A stretch of DNA of 64,000 nucleotides, taken from contig NC_049985.1 in the NCBI RefSeq assembly GCF_000003815.2, forward strand, positions 13,357,567 through 13,421,566, in the 5' to 3' direction. The stretch is from Branchiostoma floridae. Taxonomy: Eukaryota > Chordata > Leptocardii > Amphioxiformes > Branchiostomatidae. Positions within the stretch are counted from its first letter, which is position 1; each line of letters begins with the position of its first letter. The position numbers were made by a program, and so were the translations under genes. The notes beneath the pieces are model-generated. The model was not told where the DNA came from. It made no database searches and worked only from the letters and a program-made list of their open reading frames with translations. Positions 12,801 through 27,800 of the stretch are shown in pieces.

Positions 12801-15800
12801 ATGCGACAGGCACAGAAACAATTAATGTGATGATCAGTCACGTGGAGCTAAAAGTCGTGCCGAGTGTACTGCATGCAAGGTGACTCGGCTTATACTATAG
12901 CATGATCCATGCAGTAGATTTTATAGATGGTTACCTTGTGTTTTCATGTTACACTTACAAAATATACATTTGTATGTCTTTTGTTGTAAAATTCTTAAAT
13001 GCAGTACAATAAAGTGCATGAGCAGATGACATATTTTTTTGTGTCATGCCTTGAGTTATAACTTATAGATATTTTCTTTTGTAATGAATTCTCTTACAAA
13101 GTGTATTCTCATATACATGATGTACATGAATGTTGTTGTTATTGGACGGTCCAACTAGTCTCTCTATGCAGCGAGGGGCTGAACTGCAAGGAGCTTACCA
13201 TTCACTGCACTAAAGCTATAAAACTATGAAATATAACTTGAACTGGAACAACTACGCATACCATATGATAACACAGTAGGAAGTGCATTTATTCTTGCAG
13301 AAGAATCTTATACCATGATAAAAAATCCACTGGGTTCACTTTGTGTAGACAGATATCAGTGGCTTTTTACATGCGGAAAGGCTGGAGGCTGAGACGGATG
13401 GTTTCTTGTGATTACATGTCTACCTTCAGGCATGATAGTTGACCTTTCATGACTTCACCGGATGGGAGAGCGTCTGCTTTCTGAGAATAATCCATACTGC
13501 TTCTTGGTCTTGAATGTGCTACGAGAATATGTACAGTTGTCAGATGTTGAAAAATCAAGCCACAAAAATTTCTTTACTTTCTTGCAACTTAAGGGGAAGG
13601 AAGGAATCAAAGACAGTGCCATTTGAATCAAAAGGTCCAAGAATGATGACCCTGCAGTGTGCAGTGCTGAGTAATTGCAAGAAACCCTGATGCATCTCAG
13701 TAGGAACCTGGTAAATCTCCGTAAAGTAGAATGTCAGGAAGCATACTGTTGAAATATTCATGCCAAGTCGAACTGTCATATAAGAGGAATTTATTGCAAC
13801 AAAGTATTTTCCATAATTTTGATAATACATGCTATTGACATTTTTAGATAATAATAGAATAGGTCAAAGGTACCAAAATGGAGAAATGATATACTTGACT
13901 CATGTTCTGATGTATCCTATGTATTACATTATAAAGTTACTCTGACAGTAAGCTTTGCAAGTTGACCTGCAGTGACCCCAGTGCCGATTTCCCAGAATGC
14001 CCAAAGGTCGTCATGCCGTCGGCATGGCAACAGATGCCACATCACCTGGGTATGAGTCAGCCTATTCCCAGGAAATCATGTGATGTGTGATTTGCCCTTC
14101 TGAAGTCTTTCCAAAGCATAGACTGACTGAGCACCACCGCAAGTTACAATTGTATGCATTGGAGGAAATGCTTGTCGACATCACAAGTAGTACCATCCAT
14201 CATGAACCAATGCAAATCTCTATGGAATTGGAGTGAATGCTGCTCTATCTACCATGTCTAGAGCTGTAAAATTGGGCGACCTTTTTGAATGCCTCTGGTA
14301 ATCTCTAACCATGGTGTGCCATCCGTAGAGGAAGGAAGCGGATCAAGCAGCGGACGGGAAGCTATTCACGTTTCTGAGCCTGACTCCTTAGAACAGCCTG
14401 TCCCAAATTGATCATTTAAGCAGTATACATCTCCTTCAGAGCTGCCCATGTATATGTATATGTATATGTATATGTAGCAGGAGTCTTTGAATGTAATGTG
14501 ATGTTTGTTCAAATCACATCCACCTAGAAACCGTTACAATGATCTAACATACTTTCAGAGCCTCAGAGTGTCAAAGCTTCTGCTAATGGCGTTGATCAGC
14601 AAGGTTTGTTTTGCATAGGCTTGGCACACTTTAGTATTTCAATTTGACACCATTATATGCACATGTTTTGGATGAATAATGTGTATGCTATTGTCAAGGG
14701 TATATTACTGCCAGCTGGGATATAAAAGAGGTCATTTTATACACATTTATGATATTATTTTGACAGCCACAGAGTTCTAGTGCAGATGTGTCCTGATAAG
14801 GTCCTGGTATCACACATGATATAGACATATGGCTTTAACCAGACCAGCCTGTCTGAGGGGATCAGCTGAAAGCTGGGAAGGTAGCCAAAATTTTAGCTCC
14901 AAATTCCAAAGTTACGTAAAAGTCTTTGAGTCACATAATTACAGAGAGGGGCAAACCTTGTCCTCTAAGCCAAAGAAAGCACTCAAAGTTATATTTATTT
15001 GCTAGGATATGCATGATACTATAAATGCATTTAAGTTTGTGGTGGTATTGAATTTGCAGTAGTGGCATCCTGCAAACTTAAACTCATTTACAGTACTGTA
15101 TTGTATTGTAAACACATACTGTAATTGAAAACCTGGTGCCTCTACGAACCCCCAGTCATAAACCGCTTACTGGTTACTAGGCAAGAGTGGTACAAATGGA
15201 CAGAACAGTCCACAGTGCTGGAGTTATTAACTCAGAAATAACTGTCACTGATCTACTTTTGTACCATGGTGTTATACAGTAGGTCATATGGAGAAATCAG
15301 TGAATGTGAAATCAAAACGTGTCTTCAGTACCCCAAATATTTCATTGTTATAGTACTGTGACAATGTATACAAATATACATGAAGTACGTAAATGTAGCA
15401 AGAAGGAGGGTGTTGTAGGCAGTGCAAGTAGAAGACAGACAGAAAATGTTCCCAGTGGTTTTGAGTTCGCAGTGAGGTGGCCACCGCAAAAACCTTGTAC
15501 ATAAAACCACCATGAAAGTTTCTGCATTTATAGTATTCAGAATCATCAAATAAATGTTTAGTTGCTGGGCTCCTTAATAAGAGTATGCTGAGCCTTTAGA
15601 TAAAAGCTGTCCATTTTGCTCTTACATCAAAGTGGGGGATAGTATCTCACAATTTGCAATACAGTTTATGAACCATACCGTGCGTAAGAGAATATTTCAG
15701 TCTCTTGGCACTAATCGTAAATCCCAGGGTTGGAAAAATGAATGTATTCATGGCAACAAGGGATCAAATTTCCCACCTATTCCCCATTATGGCATTTTCC

Positions 15801-18800
15801 TCAGTGGAGGTTATTGCTTGCGTTTGACACTTGCTGTAAATAACGTGTCAGCTGTGATGTTAAAGGATAAAGATAGACTTGCTGTGGAGTAAAAAGATTT
15901 CCTCCTGGTATTGTGGTATTATGTGATCGTTTATGTACAAATGGCTGAATCCAAATAGATCTACAAATAGATCCAAAACCCAATGTTTGCATGCAATGTC
16001 ATCAGTCTTTTCCTCCCACATGTTATGAAATAGAGATTGAAAAATCAAGACCTTTGCCAGCACCTTGACCTGTCCTTGGTACTGAATGTGCTGATATCCC
16101 CATGTAGTGAAAACATGCCTATAATCCTTTTCAGTCCAGACATGGGATGTGAGGGACTACTACAATGGAACACAATGATTGTGGTTCTCCTTCTAGAAGT
16201 CCGAGATTATAGATATATATAAGAATAAGAACTCTGAAGATTCACAACACCTTCAGATGAATGTGTTTACCACAATGAAAACCATTCATATGACATGGAC
16301 CAAATGTGAAAAAAACAGGCACTATGGAATCATTGTGCTTTCAATACTTGTCTTCTTTTTCTGTATATGGCCTCTCATTTATTTTGTAATAGAGTAGAGA
16401 GTCAATCTGACCTAGCCTTAACCAGTAAAACGATAATTGACAGCCCTGCCAGAAATGTCTGTACCTTTCCATGGTGCTGAATCAAAAGGTGTTCTTATCT
16501 TCCCATTGACCCCATGGGATGTAGAGACACACTCAGACAATTGATCATTCACAGAACAGTGGGAAAGTGGAGTCATACATCGAAACTTATAGAAAGGCAG
16601 GGTTTTTGATACTTATTCTGAATATATCTGATTTATGTTCAGATTTCCAATAAATTAAAAACTTTGTATTTCTACAGTTGTTCTGCTCTTACTCATAATG
16701 GCAATGGCAACTTTCGAGGACAAAGAAAACCCTCTCAACATTTAAGATAAATGATACTTTCATTAACAAATTTTATGTTGTATGTCCAGAATACTGAATC
16801 ACTTGCTGTCCACAACTTGACAGGACCCATATTTTATGCTTCCATGTCTAGACTGTAGATTGCAAGAAGTGATAGCCTGATACGCCACTGATAACAGCTA
16901 GTATTAATAATGCACTTAGCAGATTGGAAAGTAAATAGCTGCTTTCTCTTAATCACTTCAAAATATTGAGTATATTTTGTTACTATCAAGTGTCTGCTTA
17001 GAGTATACACTGAAAGTAGGCTTGGGTCATTTGTTTTATATTCACCACCTCCAGTCTATCGACAATGAAACTGGTAGTGATACTTCTAGTTCTTTATAAG
17101 CATTGATGGGAACAACCAATGCACAAGCATTTCTGTCCAAACTCCTCGATATATTCAATACTATATAGAGATTCTTAGATTCAGAATGGCTGAAATGTCT
17201 CTTGAATCAGAGTTGGAAATATCCTCCTTCAGTTCCATCCATGGACAAGATGTTTTAGGAGGACATGTACACTTTGTGACAGTGATCATGACAGACAAGC
17301 GAGGCACTGCTATGCCACAGACACACTGATAAGATAATGGCCTGTCAAACTTGATAATTGCTACCGACTTCTACGTTTGCCTGTGAAGATGGCTGATGAT
17401 CTGCCAGCAAGACACCAGCATGATAGATAAGTTACACTTTGTATTGGACGTTTGAGTTCAGTTCAAATGTTGGAACAGTTTCAAAGTTGTGATTTGACTT
17501 TCAATGAATTTTGTCAGTTCTGAAGAAGTAAGAGATTTTATGCAATACCATCAATATAGCTTGAGAGTAATGACTGTAGAAATGTGCATTCAAAAGAATT
17601 CCTGGAAAGCAGTTTTGAATTTGAAGCCCACTATCATCTAGCATGGTTGCATGGTTGTCTTATTGTGTTATAGTGACTATCAATAGGGAGAAGCTGACAG
17701 CAATATTGAATAGTTTGCAAAGTAGTTTATCACCCTACTAAAAACTCCCAGGAAAGCAGATAAGTCTATACATTCTTTTGATAAACTTATCTTTATTTAT
17801 CACAAAGTCTTATCCCTACAACTTGAAAAGGCTATTCCCATGTTGGTCAACCTATTCAACTGTCATCAAATATAATTGATATTGCTGTCATTGTTGTGAG
17901 TGATTTAGGGGTCTGGCACAAAGTCAAACAATGCTTTCACAGGGAGATGTATGTTCTATACCAGGAATCTATTATTTGCTCATGCATTGGCTTGTTGCTG
18001 AATATCTTCTCTCAAAGTTTCTGGTGATAAGAGCATTTGTCATACAAGATGAAAATTTTTACTCTGTACACCATTCAGTATGCTTGTGGAGTGGCAACCT
18101 GATTCCTTGTGACATTGTGACACATGGCACATACTGAAATTGTATCTCAGTATGGTTAGTGGTTTACAGAAAGTCGTAGCATTTCACAAAAACGATTAGA
18201 ATTTTTCATTCTACTGTAGTCATTCTAGATTATTTTGCATGAACTGATTACTTGCTGAGAAAACAATATATATTCAATTGCCAATCATTTTTTTTTAAAT
18301 CCCTGCAGTTTTGGCAAGGTATAGCATAGAGAGGGTATATTGAATAATAAACATTCATTTACAACAGCCATCATCATCTTGTGTATAAAAAACAACCTTA
18401 TTACCCTCAGCACTTAGAGCCTACATGAATTAACCATTACACAGGCTTGCAGACAAGATTAATTTGTCTGGGTCACAAACCCTACGGTCCCACAGTCTTA
18501 AGAACATTGACTTGGTTTCTGCTGTCTTGACCAGTAAGACATCTTAAAGCTTGCATACCATACCGCCAGGTCAGTAAGCAGATGTCCCAATTTCTTAGAT
18601 TAATCATGCGGACCCCCATGTTTTCATTAGTCTTACTTTAATCCACTCCTGAAGTTACCAAGATTTACCATTACAAATTGTTTGGCATCACTGTCCAAGC
18701 TGAGTTGGCCTCCTTAAAAAATCAATAAACTTAAGAGCTACATAAGGAATGTGAATAGACAGGGCAGTAGGGCCAATTGTCAAGCATCATCCCTTTATGT

Positions 18801-21800
18801 GCAGTGTTGCAGGAATCCTGCAGGACTTTTGTAGTCTGTGGACAATAATTGGAAGTGGCTCGAGGGTGTCCGCTCCTTTGTTAAGTTTAGCAAAGAAACA
18901 CAGAATGTAGAATATGTTGTATGCTTTTTAGAATATGATATTAAAGCTTTGTAGAGTACCGTTATTGTACTATGTAGAATACAGTTAGTGTACTTTGTAG
19001 AGTACAGTAGTTGTACTTTGTAGAGTGCAGTTATTGTACTTTGTAGAGTACAGTCATTGTACTTTGTAGAGTACAATTATTGTACTTTTAGAGTACAGTT
19101 ATTGTACTTTGTAGAGTACAATAATAAAATGGCCACCTGCTACACAGAGTTTCCAGACAAATATGGAATCGCAAATAAAGAACCTTGAGACCTGTACTTA
19201 TAGAAACCAGAAAAAAGACTGATATTCTTAAAACAGTCATGTTCATTAATTTTAAAAAACATGATCATAAAAATGACATATTCATGTAATTACCTATTAC
19301 ATAATTTTATATTGCTAACAAAGTACCCAAAGTCACTGATACCTGCAATCATTTGATATACTTTGTAATAAAATTGAAAGACACTTTCCTATAGATTTCC
19401 TTTCATTAATTTGTGTGAGGGAGTTTCCTTTTTCATCTATAACTGTGACACCAGCTGTCAGTAACACAATACAGTAGATATTCATACTGCATAACTGGAC
19501 CATTGCCAGATCATAACATGGTGGTTCATATTGAGATTCAGTATATTTTTTTTTCACTTTTGAATTGTAGATGTAATTTGAGGTGGGGAAAGTTGGAATG
19601 AACCACTGATGTTGAACTGCAGGGGTGTATGGTGTGCCAATGATGTACCAATCATTGCATGTACCCGTAAAGTGCTCAAAACTGACATGTGTGTTGTGAC
19701 AGCTTGAAGATAGATAGCACATGTACCTGTATATGCTGTGTACATGTTTACAAACCTTATTCATGACAAACAGGTCGATTCAAACAGTTTAAATCACACT
19801 TAAGGATAGTTACATTGGCTGATTGATACAGATGAAGATAACGTTACACTTCATTTGTAGGTTAAATGAATAGTATGTAGCTGATTGTTCTCTACTTTCT
19901 TCTTATTTCTGTAACATTTGATAAATCCAACATTTTATCTTATTCGTTCCTGTATTTTAGTTTGTCAGATTGTAACAGTACTTTAATGTTTGTTCATGGA
20001 GAGATGAATTTTGAAAACTTTTTATGACCAACTCATACAATGGTACAACACAGACAAAATATGTAAATGACCAGTCAAAACAAGTGGTATGATTCTACAC
20101 AATCCTGTAAAGATAAAGTTAGGGAAAGTTAAACTTAATATACAACTTGAATAGAAATCAATAGCATAACCATTAAGTTTACAAGCCTGTATTTCTTGAA
20201 AGATTTTAGTCTGATGGTTTTATGTAGAATCTCAAGTCTAACCCACTAACCATATAGACTAGGAGATAGCTTCTATAATTGCTTCCTTCCTATATAATCC
20301 TGTGGCCTTGGAGATTGCAGTGTTGAAGAATCATGGTCAATAGGCATACATAGATTACACGCACCGGTGCTTCAGCCAATTTCACTACTCTTCATGCAGA
20401 AAATCTCTTGTGTACAAGAAACGAAGCCCTCCTTGAACATTCTGAATGAGAAGCTAAGATGTATTTAATATTGGTGAGAAGCTAAGATGTATATAACATT
20501 GGTGAATGTCATTGTACATAGTAAGGGGAAGGTCAAACTGATTGCAGATATATGTAAGTTTATTGTTAAACCAAACTTTTTGAAAAATGAAAGCAATATA
20601 ACGCTAGTTCACCTTTATCCGCAGGGTAACCTATATCCATTGTGTCAACTGGATGGACAGTGGTTTCAAATTTTAATATGTTCAAAGTATTGTAGTTTGA
20701 AACTCTTGTCCGTCAACTTCATATCCCTAAATACCCATTTCTGAAAGCAACGGATATAGGTCACCCCACGGATAAAGGCTAACTTATGTTGATAAGCACA
20801 GTGTAAAAAAAAAATGATGTTGATCCTTATGAGAAGCAATATTCTTGGTTTTTGGTGTTACATTGATTTATTTTATCTCAAGACACCTTGGCTGCCTCTT
20901 CAACTTATAAAAGTTGATTTTTTTAAGAGGTTCCAGTTATTGTCTTCACTACACTGAATGTACTCATGAAACATATACATATGTATACAGTATACAGGAC
21001 AAGTCACATTTGGTGTGGTGGAGACAAACTGAGTTGATGTTCATGATTATGGAACAAATAAAATTCCTTCAATTTTACCACCGAATTTAGGCAGCACTTA
21101 TATCCTACCTGTAACAAATGAGAACTGAGAGCTCATCTCTGCGGTAATGTTTCATGTATGCAATTTCAAGCTTATGCACTTGATCCATGCTTCCGCTTCC
21201 TCTGCTACCTTTCCATGGTCCAATAAGCTGGCAGATCTCCCAGTATTTCTCTGTAGGATTTCCATCCACGTAGGGGCATTATATTGTTTCTGTAGTAATC
21301 AACCATGAATAGGAGAAAGCTGGGAATATATAACTACTGGACTCAGTGGTTTAACATTTCAGTTTTATGCTGAGTACCATTAATATCTGAAGCTTTGCAA
21401 TCCCTTGTATAGGCTTCAAGCTCACTGTGTGTTATATGCCTGAACTCTGAAGTTTGTTTTAATGAGCTTCTTCAGATAGACTTGGTGCATGGTCGTTTTT
21501 TGATATCATTCCAAGTCTTCTTTCTTAATTCTCTCCCGCATTTTGTATCTCTCTCTCTTGTTCCTAGTTGCCCTTGCCAGTATGGATTTTACATGTAATT
21601 TTGTCCAATCCATTATGGATTTTAACTCCTACAAGTATGCTGTATTTGTTATAACAAATAAAACGTTTTAAGTGATATATTTTCACTTTGTCCTTCTTCA
21701 CTGAATTAAGTCTTACCAACACCTGTGCTGCCACCCTTTGAAGGCAGCTGGTCCTGTATCACTTGGTGTGTTTGATGATTTTAATTGGATCCTATTAGTG

Positions 21801-24800
21801 TACATTGTCAAGAACGTTTTGCCACCTGCAATATTCCAGAAAGAGCGTGTTGCTGCGTGATTGTGCTGAACCTTTGAAAGCGAGCGTGTAGCTGTCATGT
21901 ATACATGCTAGTCACATCAAAATTCAGACAATAACACATGGGAGATGGGCAGCTACATGTATGGCATGGTGTATTCAGTACTCTTTCAAATGGTCCAATC
22001 TTTTAATCTCCAAGCGGATGAAAGGTTCAAGTCAGTGTTTTTTGTATATTTTTGAGGTCTCTATCTAGTGGTATGTGTTTTTCTTGAATTAAGATCGCTT
22101 GAAAGATAAAGTTAAAAGCCTCAAACACGTAGAACACTGACCTGACCCAGGGCTGTTTGGGAGTGGTTGATTTCCATGTAATCTGTCACTTGTAGCAGAC
22201 AAAAATACTTTTTAGTTTTCATTTTACAATCAAGTTTTAGTTTTCATTGTACATTGTCAATCTCAATATGAAGCTCAGACTTTTGGGATGGTCAGGAAAA
22301 TTTTTCGGTCCATCCCAACAAGCAAATTTCTATCCATCATGGGACTAGGAGACAGGTCCTGCCCAGACCCTACTTGGACATCTGCTTGGAGATTAGCAAT
22401 CTTCATCAGTGTCACGACCTGTCAATCTCAGCAGGCTCTCTCAGGCTCCGCCCACAACTGTGTAGCAGGTGTCCCATTTTGTGGGATTGACCTCTGGTGA
22501 CCTGGTATTATTGTAGGGAAGTTTGGGCTCTCAGTAGCTTCATGCTTCAGAAACTGTAATAAGCTCTGGTCAGACAGAATATGGCTTTGATATATGTTGT
22601 CAATTAGGCAAGCTTTATCTACATGTCATTTTTAATGGTAAAGCTAGTTTGTAGCAACCAACTATGATAAAATTATCATTTAATCATACATTCACTTAAC
22701 CCCTTCTAGAAGCTTCTTCCTCTTGTAATGAGTCATAATAAATCTTCTTATAATTGCTACAAATCCCCCAGTTGCCTTTTATATAGTAACGTTACATGTA
22801 CTTGTTGTTACTGAAAGATGCACCATTTACTTTGAGCATCTTATTGTAGCTGTGATTTTTACTATGTTTCTTGAGTCCACCCATAGGCCTGAAGCCAAGA
22901 AGAATATTCACCATTATTTTCTTACTGCATGTTTATCATGTACCAACAGAATAAACAGTCTTTTAGCAACTTAACGACCCATTTGTTGTAGCCTTAATAG
23001 ACATTTTTGAAGTTTAGAATGGCTTTCCACAAGATCACAAGGTGATAATGTGTGTTTCAGACCCTTAGAGGTGTTTTAGTTCTGCTTCCTGGGCTGTATT
23101 CATTTACGGCTGTCCACAGGGGATTTTCCCATTCCCTGACAAACAAGAATGGTGCGCTCAAAGGGTAGACACCTTCTTTAATGGAGGCACTGATATCCAC
23201 AGGCCATTTACATTACTGACATGAGGGGGAATAGAAGGTATGGAATGGCTGCTTTGAAAGGGGATTACAAATGTACCCCACATGATAGTGAACATTATGT
23301 TAATACATTGCCAGAATAAAACCTTCTGGCTTGCCCTTTCCTGTTGCAGTTTCAGCTCAGGTAATGTACTAGAAAGTCCATAGAGTTATGTACTGACTTC
23401 TGTCAGTTTACACAGTATACAACCCTCAGTATTGACCAGAACATTGACGTGCCTGTCCTTGGTGCTGAACTGGCTCTTGCATTGCTGTTATATCACATAT
23501 TTACGGATGAAGTAACAGCAGAGTTTGCTTTGAATGTTGCATCAAACCCAGGTGAAAACTTAAGATTACATGATGCCAGGATTATGCCTTTGTTAGAAGA
23601 GGAGTTTAAGAATGATGATAACTGTGTGACTACATGATACTGTCTGAACTGTAATTCTGTATACATGACATTCCTGTTTATTGTTACAGTTGGTGGGAGG
23701 GAAGTTTGACCTTGAGGTGAACTTCATCATTAAGGAGCCTGAGAGCATCCTGCACATGTTAGAACTGCTGGATAACTGCTCAACCACACTGCAGGTAAGC
23801 CGGGCATTCTGGGTAACTCTGCTGGAAACAAGATGGCTGACTCTGTCAGTGTCATGACATGTGGGAAGACATTCGATAGACATTGAAGTATATGGATAAC
23901 CCCTATGCCAGTTATAAAAATTGAAAAAGCTCCACCATTTGTTTCAGGATGATATTCAAACATTGAGATATTTGTGTTCTTAGTGTCAACCATAGAATCA
24001 CCTTTTATGGTTATTTACTTATTCCTGTATTGTACATATAGAATACAACACGGTGTATTCTGTATCACCCGAGGTCCGACCCGCGGAAGGACTGGGACTG
24101 AGTGTGATGCGGAATACACCGTGTTGTATCTTATTTATGTCATACCCACCTAAGAAAACCCCTGTTTTGATGCGAAATGCGCCAGAAGTTGAACAAATTT
24201 GGTGCCCTCGAACAAAAAGTGTTGCAACAGTAATGTTCCAACGTCCGAATCAGGTATTCGAACATTCGATGGCGCCGCACTTTGCCCGCTCGAAACAGTT
24301 CGATTTGTTTGAATGGAGCCTGTGTGATACGCCTTTCGAACCGGTCTGATACGGAAGTTATGGCCCGGTCCGGAACACCCGTATCGAACGTTTTCGCGTC
24401 ACAGGTATGACATAAATGTATTTATAACATTTATGAAACCTGTAAGAAAATATTTTTTGTACTCCATACTGGAGAGAAATTACCATCAACAACAGGCTTT
24501 TGTATGTCATAATGACTTGCTCTATATCTGCCATTTTTCATATGTTTTCCTGCAAAATGTAAATAGATAGGTTTTCCTTTGCCAGAACAGTTGTCACATT
24601 TTATCACAGTTTGTTATGCTTGCCTTTCTGTGCAGAATGCATTCAGGTCACTACAATATTAGATGTGCCAGAAACAATATACATGTATGCTGACAGGTTG
24701 AATTACAGGCTTTGTTGGAATGTATGAACATCACTTCAGGATGTACTGTGCAGCATAGGAGAAGTCTTCCAATGTTGTGCTATAGATTATGGCTGGGTGA

Positions 24801-27800
24801 ATATTAAATTAAATAGCTTTTTTTGGGAGGGGGTCATTGTCAATTGGGCACGTAGACAGGCAAATGGGCTCCTCTTATAGTCAATTCAGACAAATGCACC
24901 CCTCAAATGTATATCATTGGGAGATGTAATTGAATGCCTTTGAAACATGTCATGAACTCTGATGCATCAAGATCTTTGATTACATCTCTGCCCTTCCAGT
25001 CACAGATAAAATGGTCTTATTTGGCAAAATGGGGGCATTCGGGTTACAGATTTCGTCCTTGGCATAGGCCTCATACAATGAAGCAAATAACGTCCCATCA
25101 CTGCAGAGCTTCTCCAGGCACTTATTCTCCCAGAAATGGGACACTACGGAATCCTGCCAAGTTCCATCAATTTGCTGAATGTTCCAGTTCAGATTCCTTG
25201 ATACCGTTCAATGCCCCGATGTGCAATGGAATGTGAAAGGGCACATCCCAAGGAATCGTCTGACCTTCAGTTAATCAATAGAGGAGTAGGGGTACTCTGT
25301 TGTGCTGGTGATGAGGAAGATGTTTTCTTACTGGTACGGGGATTAGGGAGTATCCATTGTAATGTAGGGATGTGCAGGGATAGGGAAAGATCATTATGCA
25401 GAGAGAGCTAGTGTGCCCCTCAAGTAGGGAATGTCCACTGTACAATCAATACTGGTAGGGATTAGAGAATGACCATGGAGCTGACAAATATTAGGGACTG
25501 ACCATTGCGCAATTGGAGGTGGCAAAAATTAGGGAATGACCATTATGCAAAGGCAGGTGGTAGGAATTAGAGAATGATCATTATGTAATTTGAGCTAGCA
25601 GAGCATGTAGTTTTGCCTGAGTAGATAGGAACAAAATTTTTCTATCATCAAAACATCTTCCTGCTCTGTATGCTGAAGATCACTTCTTCTCTTCTGTTGA
25701 AGCAATTTCCAAGAAAAATCACCCATCTTTGTACGTGTCCTTCTATGTATATATTCAGTTCATTGACCGTGGACACTGAGATATTTCATGTTGGAAGGTA
25801 TAGAAAACTGAACGCCACTCATATATATGATCTATGTCAGCTAGTTAAAGAGTTACCAAGTTTGGGGCTTGAGGATCAGCAGGAAACGGTCAATTATGAC
25901 AAACCATTGCATTTTTCTGCCATTCCTAATTCTCGACAACTCGCTGAATCTCATTACTCAAAGAAGGTTATAAATTAGATATACATAGACATCTGTTATT
26001 AATATTGTGTTCTGTGAGGTTTCAAAGGTTGTATTCACAACTGGAAAAAAATCAAAAGATTTGAGAGCATGTGAGAGTTTTAATGATGTTCTTTCTTCAA
26101 CATTAAAAAAATTGACCGTTTATGTCAACGGAAGAGTTGTATAAAGACATGTACATGCAGAATGACTTATTTGTAGATGTCTTGGTTGAAATTTTAATGA
26201 TGTGAATAAGTTATCTTTTTCACATTTTTCTTTCTCAGCCTCCTATTCTTTTAGTTCTTGCATTTTCAAGTTCAAAAGCCATTCGTGCAATTTCACATGC
26301 TATCCACCCTGGTTGATTCCTTTTATATCTTACAATTGCCATCACCATTGATATAAAGCATATTCTTCATTTGATTATACATTTAAACTTAAAGACAGGA
26401 GAGGCAATGTCCTCGTATGAACTGATGCCACTCACCGCAACCTTCAAACACCTAGGGAAACCATATTTGTTACAAGCTGAATGCCAAATAGTATCAACAG
26501 AACGATTTTCTTATCTGTAGAATTTATTTGCATCATGAGTCAGTGACAAAGATTAGCACATTTTATTGTTCCCTATGATTTCGTAGTTTGCCTTGATACA
26601 CACATGTATATGTACATGTAATGACAGTCAACCATACTTGCTTCCATTCTTCCTTTGCTGCTCATTCCACATGTCAGCAGGTATGTATACAGCAGACGTT
26701 GTCTCATCACCACTGACCACTACTGACCACCCCGCCTGCTGTGCCCCGTCTCTGGACTCTGCACCTGAACCTTGGCACCTGTTTCCAGCACCAGTTTCTA
26801 ACCACCTTCACCTGCTTTCAGCACCTGCTTTAATCATCTGCTTCTTACTACCTTCACCTGTTTCCAGCACCTGTTTCTAACCATCTTCTATCCACTTTGT
26901 GTCTGAACCAGTCATTCATCCCAATCTTAATCTGTTGTGACCTATGAAATTTCTGTGGACTGTATATTCAGCATTGATGAAAATGAGGATCTATATTTCA
27001 AGGGTGGAAAGATCAATGTTAACTTTGATTAATGATGTTCTGATGTTTTGAGAATACTGTTTATTATGTGCACTCTACCATTTGAAGGGTTTTTCTTGCT
27101 ATCACAAATGTTTTTATAGAGAGCACAACTATTCTATAACCTTTGAATTCTGTACTCTCACCTCTTGAAATACAAAGGGCTTCAGTCTGCTTCCTTACTG
27201 CTTCCTCGTAGAGACTTTGTTGTTCAATGTTATGGATCTGTAAGGTCATGTGACATAGTGCTGTGGTCTTGTTATTACATTGTAAGTCAGTCTGGCATTA
27301 TGATTGTGCAGTAAATATCAGGCTTTCCATGTGTCGTCTTTGCAGCATAGCTATTACCAAGTTCTCATGTTGGCTCCAATGTCAAGACTTGTGATCACTC
27401 TTTGGCATCGGTTATCAAGACCAGAATACTTTCTAAATTGAAAAATGACAGATGTATTTCATTGAATAGATTTCAACTAATCATTCATCACGTGTATTCA
27501 ACTAAACAAGTAAAGTACATGAAATGTCTTGTATTTTGTAGATGAGTCAATTGCAACTTGTGCATGAAAATTATAAAGCAGGTGGAAAAAAGAATTGCCA
27601 GCCATGTTTTGATTTCTCTAACAACACTAAATACTATATGTATATCTCCCACTCCTAAATTTCATGCCTGCGTCTTATGTAAGTTTGATTCTCCCTTTTG
27701 CTGTAATCCGGTGTACAACTTTATAACAGTAACAAACATATGAGTGCTCGAGTCCCAACAATAGTGCAGTTAGTACTACTATACTCAGATGTATTTGATA

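Larger units (their letters stand above)
868..23689 (+). other. Intron 1 (22.8 kb)
   Basis: This AT-rich first intron is the largest in the window. I found no coding exon on either strand; the ORFs present are short and unlike any family I know. It carries two copies of a palindromic MITE (2758-2987, 20600-20790), an inverted/direct repeat structure (6211-6720), copies of a short MITE (15017-15540), a TATATG microsatellite (14452-14476) and a 25-bp minisatellite (18948-19121). Stretches at about 7490-8530, 13950-14420 and 23090-23240 are richer in CpG and less simple than their surroundings and may be regulatory. Confidence 0.8.

Noticed and set aside
18795-19076. Minus-strand ORF with YSTKYN-type repeats
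   Set aside because: Produced by the 25-bp minisatellite.
23449-23637. Plus-strand ORF beginning [16 protein letters not shown]
   Set aside because: Short, with no splice-compatible acceptor in the gene's frame between exons 1 and 2 and no match to neurobeachin.
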